From positions 14,432 to 78,431 of the forward strand of contig JANNYF010000034.1 in assembly GCA_031409955.1 (NCBI GenBank): a stretch of DNA of 64,000 nucleotides, in the 5' to 3' direction. Numbering within the stretch: the first letter of the stretch is position 1; every line of letters begins with the position of its first letter. Shown here one piece after another: positions 1 through 7,587 of this stretch. The position numbers and the translations under genes were made by a program. Source of the DNA: JAFDVL01 sp031409955. GTDB lineage: Bacteria; Acidobacteriota; Blastocatellia; RBC074. The notes under the pieces are model-generated. The model was given only the letters and a program-made list of their open reading frames with translations. It did not search any database and was not told the DNA's origin.

Positions 1-2
1 AA

Positions 3-203
3 TTACACATAGAGGGCGTAGCGAAAATTGCTTCACTCACGCCTGAGCAGATGAGCGAAACTGTCGCGCCCTTCGGGCCTGAAAAAGCAATGCCGCGTTC
101 GTTCCTGATGAACGTCATGCTCGAACACGAAATTCATCATCGCGGTCAGTTGTACACCTACCTGCGCATTCTGGGCTGCGAATGTCCACCGCTGTTTGGC
201 TAA
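3..203 (+). CDS. DinB family protein, C-terminal part
   Basis: The window opens inside this gene; 66 codons are open before a TAA at 201-203. The visible end contains LEHEIHHRGQLYTYLR, the last metal-binding helix of DinB/YfiT-type four-helix proteins, where the HxxHRGQ histidines contribute to a divalent metal site. DinB-like proteins are metal-dependent enzymes, often thiol transferases or hydrolases, and the substrate cannot be told from this piece. The start lies outside the window. The stop is followed by a tandem-repeat palindrome at 213-293. Confidence 0.75.
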   Translation, partial: LHIEGVAKIASLTPEQMSETVAPFGPEKAMPRSFLMNVMLEHEIHHRGQLYTYLRILGCECPPLFG

Positions 204-212
204 AGAATTTTC

Positions 213-293
213 AGACAGGATTCACAAGATTGACAAGATCAGAAACCTTCTCGATTTTATGGTTTTATCGTGTTCATCTTGTGAATCCTGTCT
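213..293. repeat. Palindrome with 9-nt-type repeat arms
   Basis: An 18-bp perfect inverted repeat has arms at 213-230 and 276-293 and a 45-bp spacer. The arms are built from AGACAGGATT/GACAAGAT-like units that recur in the palindrome at 55353-55422. It fills the gap between the DinB-like gene and the alkyltransferase-like gene and could form a hairpin in either transcript. Confidence 0.75.
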
Positions 294-313
294 AGTTCCC
301 TCTTCCACCAACA

Positions 314-730
314 ATGGCAAAAAACATCATCGGCAATGCCGTCAAACATCGCCCGCAAGATGATCCGAGCTACCGCGAACGCGCGTATGAATTAGTCCTG
401 CGCATTCCGCCGGGTCGCGTGATGAGCTATGGCCTCGTCGCAAAAGTTTTAGGCATCGGCTATGACGCCCGCGCCATCGGCAACATTATGTATGCGACGC
501 CGAACGAGGATGGTCGCAACATTCCCTGGCATCGCGTTCTCAATGCACAGGGCCGCTGCTCAACGGCGGGACTGACCTCACCGCCCGATTTGCAACAACG
601 CTTGCTCGAAGGCGAAGGTATTGTCTTCAATGAAAAAGGATGTTGCGCAGTGGATCAATATTTGTGGACGCCGCCCGAATACGAGGCGGAAAGCAAACCG
701 ATCAATCAAGGCAGTTTGTTTGACCAGTAA
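314..730 (+). CDS. Alkyltransferase-like protein (MGMT/ATL family)
   Basis: A 138-residue protein carrying the DNA-binding domain of O6-methylguanine-DNA methyltransferase: RIPPGRVMSYGLVAKVLG near residues 30-47, ARAIGNIM near 52-59 and IPWHRVLNAQGR near 69-80. The active-site PCHRV of true methyltransferases reads PWHRV, so the alkyl-acceptor cysteine is a tryptophan. This is the hallmark of ATL proteins, which bind and flip O6-alkylguanine without repairing it and hand the lesion to nucleotide excision repair. Length and the conserved HRV support ATL rather than a damaged gene. It starts with ATG after a repeat palindrome. Confidence 0.9.
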   Translation: MAKNIIGNAVKHRPQDDPSYRERAYELVLRIPPGRVMSYGLVAKVLGIGYDARAIGNIMYATPNEDGRNIPWHRVLNAQGRCSTAGLTSPPDLQQRLLEGEGIVFNEKGCCAVDQYLWTPPEYEAESKPINQGSLFDQ

Positions 731-757
731 GTAGCAACGCGAAGGAGAACTCAATTT

Positions 758-1696
758 ATGCCCGTCCGCCCATTTCTTTTGAGTTTCAGCTTCCTGTTTT
801 TGTTTGTGGTCACATTCGCACAACCGCGCACAACGACGGCTCCCGCGCGCAAAACCTTCAATCATCCAAAAGGTTTTAGCTTTCAATACCCGGCGGATTG
901 GCGCGTGGACAGCCAGGCGGAATTCGCGCAACTGTTGCCGCCCGGCCTCACCGCTGAAGATCAAACCGAAAACTTTCGCATCCTGACCGAAGCCGTTCCC
1001 GTAGACGCTGCCGATCCACGCTTCACCGCCGAACTCGATCAGCTCGCGGCGCAGATTCCCGGCTTCAGCAAAGTCGGCGCAACGCAAAGTTATCCAACCA
1101 AAAGCGGCGTCGGTGTGCGCGGCACGTGGGCGGGAACAAACATGCAGACCCGGCAAGCCATTCAAATTCGGATGTACGCGACAACCGTGAATAGATTGGC
1201 GATTGTGTTATTTGCCGCTGGACAGACAAGCAAGTTGGACGCGCGCGAAACAGCACTGCGTGACATCGCGCTCAGCGTTGCGATGACGATTGCCACATCG
1301 GCGCAATCCTCTGGGCTGCAGACGCCCGCAAACATTGATCGCTCGCCACTAGCGCAACAATGGTTGCAACGATTGCGCGGTAAGAAGCTGACGATTATGA
1401 GCAGTTACAGCAGCGGTTCGTCGGGCGGGATGAGCAGCAAAACCGAAATCTATTTGAATGCCAACAGCAGTTTTCAAGGCCGCTCCGAAAGCTCCGTTTC
1501 GATTTATGTGGAAGGCGCAAACGGTTCATCCGGCGGCGTCCAAAAAGCGGCTGGCGCGTGGCGCATTTATGCGAAAGACGGGCGCGCGATCCTTGAAATG
1601 AAATATGAAAATGGGCAAACCGAAAGCTCACTTTTAGAAGACCGCAACGGCCAAACCTTCATCAACGGCAAGCGCGTCTTTGTCACCGAACAGTAG
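758..1696 (+). CDS. Secreted hypothetical protein with PsbP-like N-terminal part
   Basis: 312 residues. The N-terminus is a signal peptide, with hydrophobic residues about 5-20 ending near FAQP. Residues 35-175 start with FNHPKGFSFQYPADWRV, a pattern typical of PsbP/DUF1795-like secreted domains. A second part from about 195 is rich in beta-strand sequence (KKLTIMSSYSSGSSGG, GAWRIYAKDGRAILEMKY) and resembles the small lipocalin-like repeats found after such domains, but I cannot name it. No catalytic motif is visible. GGAGA lies about 14 nt before the ATG. It is followed 9 nt later by the YbjQ-family gene, so the two may be co-transcribed. Confidence 0.6.
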   Translation: MPVRPFLLSFSFLFLFVVTFAQPRTTTAPARKTFNHPKGFSFQYPADWRVDSQAEFAQLLPPGLTAEDQTENFRILTEAVPVDAADPRFTAELDQLAAQIPGFSKVGATQSYPTKSGVGVRGTWAGTNMQTRQAIQIRMYATTVNRLAIVLFAAGQTSKLDARETALRDIALSVAMTIATSAQSSGLQTPANIDRSPLAQQWLQRLRGKKLTIMSSYSSGSSGGMSSKTEIYLNANSSFQGRSESSVSIYVEGANGSSGGVQKAAGAWRIYAKDGRAILEMKYENGQTESSLLEDRNGQTFINGKRVFVTEQ

Positions 1697-1705
1697 GGAG
1701 AAACT

Positions 1706-2125
1706 ATGGAAAATGTCCCCGTCAGACAAGCGCCCTATCAAGTTGCGAAGCCAATCTATTCCGTCGCACATCACATGGTCACGACTGCATTTGAGTTGCC
1801 GGGGTTTCGCGTGGTGCGCAATCTGGGCGTTGTGCGTGGCATCACTGTGCGCTCGCGTTCGGTCTTCGGCACGATTGGCGCAACCTTTCAAACGATGGTC
1901 GGCGGCAACATTTCCCTCTTCACACAACTCTGCGAAAAAGCGCGCGAAGAAGCGTTTGAAATCATGATCCAGCACGCTTCGGAAATCGGCGCGAACGGCA
2001 TCATCGGCGCGCGCTACGATGCCAACGAACTAATGAGCGGCGTCACCGAAGTGCTGGCGTATGGCACAGCGGTGATTGTGCAGCCCATTGAAACGGCGAG
2101 TTATCAATCGCTCGACAATCAGTAA
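1706..2125 (+). CDS. YbjQ/UPF0145 family protein
   Basis: 139 residues. From about residue 25 it matches the YbjQ family: TTAFELPGFRVVRNLGVVRG, then a region with ISLFTQLCEKAREEAFEIM and ASEIGANGIIGARYDANEL, and a terminal strand VTEVLAYGTAVIV. Members form pentameric dodecin-like barrels; some are annotated as heavy-metal binding, but the biochemical role is not established. The 24 N-terminal residues are an extra, poorly conserved extension. It has GGGAGA 6 nt ahead of the ATG and sits close behind the preceding secreted-protein gene. A heptamer-repeat palindrome follows the stop. Confidence 0.85.
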   Translation: MENVPVRQAPYQVAKPIYSVAHHMVTTAFELPGFRVVRNLGVVRGITVRSRSVFGTIGATFQTMVGGNISLFTQLCEKAREEAFEIMIQHASEIGANGIIGARYDANELMSGVTEVLAYGTAVIVQPIETASYQSLDNQ

Positions 2126-2140
2126 CTTGCAAGCCAGTTG

Positions 2141-2236
2141 CCTGATTCCCGATTCCCGATCCCTGATTCCTGACCACAAAATGATAGCGGCGCAAAAACG
2201 GATTTTGGGATCAGGAATCGGGAATCAGGAATTAGG
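2141..2236. repeat. Palindrome of tandem heptamers (GATTCCC type)
   Basis: The left arm (2141-2170) consists of GATTCCC-like 7-nt units. The right arm (2207-2236) is their imperfect reverse complement with units like GGGAATC. About 25 of 30 positions pair. The same unit forms the palindrome at 43315-43403. It lies between the YbjQ gene and the YceI gene and ends about 15 nt before the YceI start. Confidence 0.85.
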
Positions 2237-2251
2237 TTCGTCCTTTGATTT

Positions 2252-2917
2252 ATGGTGAGACCCAAAATACTCTTGCTCGCAATGTTGTTTGGGCTTGTAT
2301 TCATGCAAAGCCCAAGCGTCGTTTCCGCCCAGCGTCGTAAAGCTCCGAAAAAGCCTGCAACCGTTGCAGCAAAAACGTATTCCATCTCCGCCGCGCAAAG
2401 CCAACTCACGCTCACGCTCATTCAGGAAGGTGTGCTGCGCAAAATTCATCCCACGCATCACGTCGGCGTCAAAAGCTTCAGCGGACGCATTCAACTTCCG
2501 GCAGATGAAAGCAAAGCATTGGCGGAACTCGACGCCGAAGCGAAGTCCTTCGTCAATATTGACAGCGATATGAAAGACTTCGAGCGCAGCGGCTTTCACA
2601 AAGTCCTGCACGAAGAAGTGTTGGCGAGTGACCGCTTCCCCACGATCAAGTTTCGCTCTGTCTCCATCACGAACGTCCAAAAATCCGGCGACCATCGCAG
2701 CTTCACTCTCAATGGCGATTTGACGTTGCGCGGCGTGACGCGACGCGTGGCGTTCCCCGTCAAAGTTACAATCAACGGCAAACAACTCCACGCGACGGGC
2801 GAAGAGAATATTAAGCAAACCGATTTCGGCATCACGCCCTATTCCGGCGGCTTAGGCACGATCAAAATTGGCGACCAACTCAAGGTCAGTTTTGTAATCG
2901 TCGCGCAAGCTTCCTAA
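2252..2917 (+). CDS. YceI family periplasmic protein
   Basis: 221 residues with an N-terminal signal peptide (hydrophobic segment about residues 5-25, ending VSAQ). The rest follows the YceI lipocalin-like fold: TYSISAAQSQLTL, a SFSGRIQL strand, FPTIKFRSVSIT, FTLNGDLTLRGVTRRVAFPV, and the terminal DFGITPYSGGLGTIKIGDQLKV. YceI proteins bind long amphiphilic isoprenoid ligands in the periplasm; here the ligand is unknown. A basic linker KAPKKP follows the signal peptide. It is 10 nt upstream of the aldehyde dehydrogenase gene and on the same strand, so it may head that operon. Confidence 0.88.
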   Translation: MVRPKILLLAMLFGLVFMQSPSVVSAQRRKAPKKPATVAAKTYSISAAQSQLTLTLIQEGVLRKIHPTHHVGVKSFSGRIQLPADESKALAELDAEAKSFVNIDSDMKDFERSGFHKVLHEEVLASDRFPTIKFRSVSITNVQKSGDHRSFTLNGDLTLRGVTRRVAFPVKVTINGKQLHATGEENIKQTDFGITPYSGGLGTIKIGDQLKVSFVIVAQAS

Positions 2918-2927
2918 GAGGTTTTGT

Positions 2928-4490
2928 ATGGCACAATCGCTCCGACTTGAACCCCGACCCGTGATCGAAATTCACAGCCCTGCGACGCTCAACAAAATCG
3001 GCGAAGTTGCAATTGACTCTACGGCAGACGTGCGTGCAGCAATGGCAACGGCGCGCGCGGCATTTCGCCAATGGAGCGCATTGGATTTCAAGCAACGTGC
3101 CAACGTCCTGCTCTCGGCTCGTGATTTGTTCCTGGCGCGGCAAGAAGACATTATCCAAACGATCTGTGCCGAAAACGGCAAGCCTCGTCTTGAAGCCATC
3201 TCGGAATTTTTTTACGTGTGCGATGTCATCACGTTTTATGCGAAGCGAGCGAAGCGTTTCCTCAAATCCGAACGCGTCACGCCGCATTTGCTGCGCAACA
3301 AAAAAGTCACCGTGCATTACGAACCGCGCGGTGTCATCGGCTTAATTACGCCCTGGAATTTCCCCTTCATCCTGACGATTGGCGAAGCGATTCCGGCCTT
3401 AATGGCGGGCAATGCGGTGGTCATCAAGCCTTCAGAATGGACGCCGCTGATTGCCAAACTCGGCTGTGAGATTTTGCAACAAGCGTTCACGAATGCCGGA
3501 TTGCCTGCGGAGATTTTGCAGGTTGTAAATGGCTACGGCGAAACGGGCGGCGTGGTCGTGGACGAAGCCGATATGATCGCGTTCACGGGCAGCGTGAATA
3601 CGGGCAAACGGATTGCCGAACGCGCGGCGAAACGGTTGATTCCCGTCAGCCTCGAACTCGGTGGCAAAGACCCGATGATTGTGCTGCGCGATGCGGATGT
3701 CGAACGCGCGGCGAATGCCGCCGTGTGGGGCGCGTTCACGAACTCCGGGCAAGTGTGCATTTCGGTCGAGCGCGTGTACGTGGATGAATCTATCGCCGAT
3801 GAATTCACGAAGCGCGTCGTCGCAAAAACCAAACAACTGCGCCAAGGCGTTGATGAACACGACTCTGACAAGCGCGTAGACGTTGGCGCAATGACGTTTC
3901 CGCGCCAAATTGAAACCGTCGAAGACCACGTCAGCGATGCCAAAGCGCACGGCGCCACCATCCTGACGGGCGGGCAACGCAATCCGAATTTGCCGGGACG
4001 ATTTTACGAGCCGACCGTGCTGACCAACGTAGATCATTCGATGAAAATCATGACCGAAGAAACGTTCGGCCCCGTGCTGCCGATTATGCGCGTCAAGAAT
4101 GAGCAGGAGGCTTTGCGGTTGGCGAATGATTCGATTTACGGCTTGAATGCCAGCGTGTGGACGAAAGATAAAGCCAAAGGCGAACGCATTGCCGCGCAAG
4201 TCGAAGCAGGTATGACGTGCGTCAACGATGTGATTGTCGGCTTTGCGATGACGGATGCGCCGTTGGGTGGCCTGAAGGAAAGCGGCCTCGGCAAGCGACA
4301 TGGTGCGCACGGCATTCGACGGTTTTGCCACGAACAGGTTATCATCACTGACCGCTTCGGATTGAAGCGCGAACTTATCTGGTATCCATACACAGCACAG
4401 ACGGAACGCCTGTTGCTGCGCGCGCTGGGAGCGCTCTTTTCAAACCGACTTTCGCAAAAATTGAAAGCCTTACTTGGAGACAAGAAATGA
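2928..4490 (+). CDS. NAD(P)-dependent aldehyde dehydrogenase
   Basis: 520 residues, a full-length ALDH-superfamily enzyme that oxidises an aldehyde to an acid. Visible motifs are TPWNFPF (about 141-147), IKPSEWTPL (about 167-174), the FTGSVNTGKRI cofactor loop, the general base in SLELGGKDP (Glu about 243) and the nucleophile in GQVCISVERV (Cys about 277). Later come EETFGPVLPI and the closing PLGGLKESGLGKRHG. A roughly 60-residue C-terminal tail after RFCHEQVIIT, with an aromatic and leucine-rich stretch, may touch the membrane. It overlaps the next gene by ATGA, which indicates translational coupling with the B12-radical SAM protein. The substrate cannot be assigned. Confidence 0.93.
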   Translation: MAQSLRLEPRPVIEIHSPATLNKIGEVAIDSTADVRAAMATARAAFRQWSALDFKQRANVLLSARDLFLARQEDIIQTICAENGKPRLEAISEFFYVCDVITFYAKRAKRFLKSERVTPHLLRNKKVTVHYEPRGVIGLITPWNFPFILTIGEAIPALMAGNAVVIKPSEWTPLIAKLGCEILQQAFTNAGLPAEILQVVNGYGETGGVVVDEADMIAFTGSVNTGKRIAERAAKRLIPVSLELGGKDPMIVLRDADVERAANAAVWGAFTNSGQVCISVERVYVDESIADEFTKRVVAKTKQLRQGVDEHDSDKRVDVGAMTFPRQIETVEDHVSDAKAHGATILTGGQRNPNLPGRFYEPTVLTNVDHSMKIMTEETFGPVLPIMRVKNEQEALRLANDSIYGLNASVWTKDKAKGERIAAQVEAGMTCVNDVIVGFAMTDAPLGGLKESGLGKRHGAHGIRRFCHEQVIITDRFGLKRELIWYPYTAQTERLLLRALGALFSNRLSQKLKALLGDKK

Positions 4491-6307
4491 CAACCGAAAA
4501 TCATCAGACGACAGAAGCTCCGCCAAAAGCTCCTATTGATGGCGGCAAGTTGATCGTGCTGACCGCCCCGCTAACTGAAATCATTGACCACGCCGGATAT
4601 TTCATCCAAATGAGCATGGCCTCGCTGCCGATTTGGTTGGAAGGCATTCTTAACAAAAAATACCCCGAATGGCGCAACGTGGAATATAACGAAGACGGTT
4701 CGGCAAAATATATGCCCGCCGGCATTCGCCTGGTCGAAGCTTCGTTGCTGCGGCAATACAGCGCGGACGACATGGTCTGCTGCTACCCGCAGGACGCGCA
4801 CAAATTCATCGGCCCGAACACGCGCGTCGTTGCCATCTCGACGCACAATCCGCTGGGCGTAACGTTTGCGGCGGGCGTCTACACGTCCATCTTTGGCTCG
4901 TCGCGCGAGCCGATCAATTCGCATTACTCGAAAGAAATGTTTGCGAACATCAAAGCCAATCCGTTCCGCAGCGGCTTCAAAGTGATCGTCGGCGGCAGCG
5001 GCGGTTGGCAGATTATTCAAACCAAGAGCTACGAAGAACTCGGCATTGATTGCGTCGTTGAAGGCCGCAGCGAATCTACCGACACTCTGGACTTGTTTGC
5101 CAAAGCAATTCGCGGCGAAGAACTGCCGAAACAAGTTGACGTCGTGCATCCGAAAGACCGCAGCGCGTTCCTGTTTCCCGACAAGCGCACCACGTTTGGC
5201 GTGGTCGAAATGACGACGGGTTGCGGGCGGCGCTGTCAATTTTGCGTGCCGGATTTGAACCCGCAAATTGACATGCCGAAAGACAAGATTATGGGCGCGG
5301 TGCAGGCCAACGTGCGCGACGGCAACAAGCAGATTTCGCTCGCTACGGAAGACATGTTTATTTGGGGACAGGTTCACACGGACATTCCGTTTTACTTTCC
5401 GAACCGCGAGGCGTTGCTGGATTTGTATTCCGAAATCGTCAACACGCCCGGCGTTGAGCAACACGTGTTGAGCCATTCGACCATTGCGCCTGCGGTTGTG
5501 GATCCGCTGCTCATCAAAAAGCTGTCCGAAATGTTGCTCGACAAAAGCCCGATTCATTTGCCGTACTTGAGCACGCATCCCAAGAAAAAAGCATTGACGC
5601 CGCTGATCGGTCTGGAAACCGGTTCGATCAGCATGGCGAAGAAAATTATGCCGAGCAAAGGCATTCCGTTTCAGACCGAAGATTGGCCGAGCGTCTTTAT
5701 CAACGGCTTGAAAGTACTGAACGAAAACAATTGGTTCCCGGCGGTGACTTTGATTATCGGCAGCCCCGGCGAAACTGATGAAGACTCGAAAGCGACCCTG
5801 GATTTGATTTACGAAGTCGAGCGGCGCGGGCTATTCGCATTCTTTATTCCTTCAATTTTCACGCCGTTGCACGACACGCGGATGGAACATAAAGAGGGCG
5901 TGACTGAGACCCAGCAACTGACGCCGTTGCAATGGCAGTTGATGATGAAATGCTGGAAGATGAATTTGCGTCCGGGGCAATACAGTTGGTGGGCGCCAGC
6001 GGCGTGGCGTTTGGGCGCGCTAGGCTTGTGGGCGTGGAAGCTGCGCAAGATCAACGGCAAGAATTTCACGTGGCCGCTGTTTATGTTTGCGAGCGCATTG
6101 CCGGAAAAACTGATGGCGAAGCTCGGCAAGATTTATTATGGCAAACCACTCAAAACAAAATCGCGCAAAGAACTGCTTGCCACGATTCGCCCAAATCAGC
6201 AGAAGTTTTTGCGCGCCGACAACGGCGATTTGCCGGACGGCTGGCAGCCCTATAAGCCAGCGAACATCGCAGAGATCATCGGCGCAGATGTGGCCGCTGC
6301 GTCCTAA
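4487..6307 (+). CDS. B12-binding domain radical SAM protein
   Basis: 606 residues. The first roughly 200 residues look like a degenerate cobalamin-binding Rossmann fold (VVAISTHNPLGVTFA, FKVIVGGSGGWQI, GIDCVVEGRSE). The radical SAM cluster motif CGRRCQFC has Cys about 246, 250 and 253. A long TIM-barrel region with PLIGLETGS and TLIIGSPGETDED follows, as in B12-dependent radical SAM enzymes that methylate or rearrange unactivated carbons. The C-terminal third contains WWAPAAWRLGALGLWAWKLR, possibly membrane-associating. Coupling to an aldehyde dehydrogenase suggests a joint role on a lipid-derived or other carbonyl compound; this is inference and no subfamily could be named. Confidence 0.88.
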   Translation: MTTENHQTTEAPPKAPIDGGKLIVLTAPLTEIIDHAGYFIQMSMASLPIWLEGILNKKYPEWRNVEYNEDGSAKYMPAGIRLVEASLLRQYSADDMVCCYPQDAHKFIGPNTRVVAISTHNPLGVTFAAGVYTSIFGSSREPINSHYSKEMFANIKANPFRSGFKVIVGGSGGWQIIQTKSYEELGIDCVVEGRSESTDTLDLFAKAIRGEELPKQVDVVHPKDRSAFLFPDKRTTFGVVEMTTGCGRRCQFCVPDLNPQIDMPKDKIMGAVQANVRDGNKQISLATEDMFIWGQVHTDIPFYFPNREALLDLYSEIVNTPGVEQHVLSHSTIAPAVVDPLLIKKLSEMLLDKSPIHLPYLSTHPKKKALTPLIGLETGSISMAKKIMPSKGIPFQTEDWPSVFINGLKVLNENNWFPAVTLIIGSPGETDEDSKATLDLIYEVERRGLFAFFIPSIFTPLHDTRMEHKEGVTETQQLTPLQWQLMMKCWKMNLRPGQYSWWAPAAWRLGALGLWAWKLRKINGKNFTWPLFMFASALPEKLMAKLGKIYYGKPLKTKSRKELLATIRPNQQKFLRADNGDLPDGWQPYKPANIAEIIGADVAAAS

Positions 6308-6312
6308 ACTAA

Positions 6313-6759
6313 ATGAAGCTTAACTACCTTCCCGCAGAAACCACTGACATTGAAATGTTGGTGGTTTTCCTGCGGGATTTTTACGAACACGAAGCGTTAC
6401 GTTTCGACGAGACCGCGGCACGACGCGCCTTGCAACAGGTTATTGCGAACCCTTTCTTTGGGCGTGTGTTCCTGCTGGAATTTGACGGCGAGAAGGTTGG
6501 CTACACAGTTTTGACCTTCGGCTTCAGCCTGGAATTTCACGGGCGCGATGCGTTTGTGGATGAGCTTTATATTGTGGCAAGCCGTCGCGGGCGCGGCATC
6601 GGCAAACAAGCATTGGAGTTTCTGGCGCAGGTTTGTCGTGATGAAGGTATCGCTGCTTTGCATCTGGAAGTTGAGCGCGCCAACACGATTGCGCAAGAGC
6701 TTTATCGCAGGCAAGGCTTCCAGGATCATGATCGGTATTTGCTGACGAGGTGGATTTGA
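6313..6759 (+). CDS. GNAT family N-acetyltransferase
   Basis: 148 residues with the GNAT fold. The acetyl-CoA-binding motif A is GRDAFVDELYIVASRRGRGIGKQALEFL in two blocks (about residues 76-103), with the R/Q-x-x-G-x-G/A signature as RRGRGIG. Motif B is seen in ALHLEVERANTIAQELYRRQGF (read as two parts, about 116-137). The substrate is unknown. It begins 5 nt after the radical SAM gene and so probably belongs to that operon. The last codons and stop lie in a roughly 60-bp stretch that is tandemly duplicated downstream (6739-6798 against 6799 onward). Confidence 0.9.
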   Translation: MKLNYLPAETTDIEMLVVFLRDFYEHEALRFDETAARRALQQVIANPFFGRVFLLEFDGEKVGYTVLTFGFSLEFHGRDAFVDELYIVASRRGRGIGKQALEFLAQVCRDEGIAALHLEVERANTIAQELYRRQGFQDHDRYLLTRWI

Positions 6760-6893
6760 GATTGGAGATTGGAAAAGCGGACTTCTTTCTCTCTCAGCTT
6801 GCTGACGAGGTGGATGGGAGATGGGAGATGGGAGATGGGAGATGCGAACCTCTTTTTCTCTCCAATCTCCAATTTCCAATCTCCAATTCGGAA
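6739..6893. repeat. Tandem duplication and heptamer-repeat palindrome
   Basis: TTGCTGACGAGGTGGAT occurs at 6739 (the end of the GNAT gene) and again at 6799. Each copy is followed by heptamers, GAGATTG-type in the first copy and four to five GATGGGA units in the second. From about 6860 come complementary CTCCAAT-type heptamers that can pair with the left units. The repeat has carried the flanking gene end with it, which suggests slippage or unequal exchange. Confidence 0.8.
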
Positions 6894-6996
6894 GAACATT
6901 TAGCAGATCGAAAGAACATCTAGCAGATCGGAATGGCAGAAACAACTACTACTCAAAAAGGAGAAGCATCCCAGGACGTATCAACGATTTGAAGAT

Positions 6997-7497
6997 TTGC
7001 CGGTTTGGAAAGACGCAATTGATTTGGCTATGAAAGTTTACGAACTAACCGAAAACGAAAGTTTCAAAGGCAAATATAGCCTGAAAGATCAAATCGAACG
7101 CGCGGCTGTCTCTGTCTCCAACAACATTGCAGAAGGCTTTGAGCGCGGGACGACGCAAGAACTTCTGACGTTTCTGTACATCGCGCGTGGCTCGGCAGGT
7201 GAAGTCCGTTCGATGCTTTGTTTATTTGAACGAATCCCTCTCTTTTCCAATTTGAAATCTGAAAGCTCAACTTTGAAACCCAAGGCCGAAAGCATTTCGC
7301 GGCAACTGCGTGCGTGGGCAGATAAGCTGCAAAACTCCGACATCAAAGGGCAGCGCTACTTGAATGAAAAATCGCGGGAAGAGCAAACGCGCGTGCAAGA
7401 CCGGGAAGCGCGCAAGCGCGAGATGGAAGAGTTTGACGCTGAATTGAAACAGATGGTTGAAGCAGGGCGCAGGAAACGGGAAGGGATTGGAGACTAG
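6997..7497 (+). CDS. Four-helix bundle protein (S23/IVP type), 5' end uncertain
   Basis: The family signature is clear: DLPVWKDAIDLAMKVYELT, IERAAVSVSNNIAEGFERG and FLYIARGSAGEVRSML. It is the bundle first named from 23S rRNA intervening sequences, though this copy is nowhere near rRNA. A charged helix extends the C-terminus from about residue 115. The reading frame is open back to 6904 and the conserved YQRFEDLPVW block begins upstream of the first usable codon, a TTG at 6997, so the natural start is probably earlier. An ATG at 6933 is one base out of frame, and the frames meet at an A-rich run near 6955. Either a non-ATG start or a frameshift is involved. Function unknown. Confidence 0.7.
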   Translation: MPVWKDAIDLAMKVYELTENESFKGKYSLKDQIERAAVSVSNNIAEGFERGTTQELLTFLYIARGSAGEVRSMLCLFERIPLFSNLKSESSTLKPKAESISRQLRAWADKLQNSDIKGQRYLNEKSREEQTRVQDREARKREMEEFDAELKQMVEAGRRKREGIGD

Positions 7498-7562
7498 AGA
7501 TTTGAAATTTGAAATTTGAAATTTGAGATGATTCCGTGATCTCCAATCTCCAGCCTCTCCCA
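7481..7562. repeat. Heptamer repeat hairpin (ATTTGAA units)
   Basis: Four tandem ATTTGAA-type heptamers (about 7501-7527) sit between short complementary arms, GGGATTGGAGA on the left and TCTCCAATCTCC on the right. The left arm overlaps the end of the four-helix bundle gene, so its last codons are repeat sequence. Confidence 0.7.
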
Positions 7563-7587
7563 GTCTGAAAACACTTTTGGAGAAACG

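Noticed and set aside
3432..4331. 299-codon minus-strand ORF opposite the aldehyde dehydrogenase
   Set aside because: Fully covered by the dehydrogenase with intact catalytic motifs; no domain seen on the other strand.
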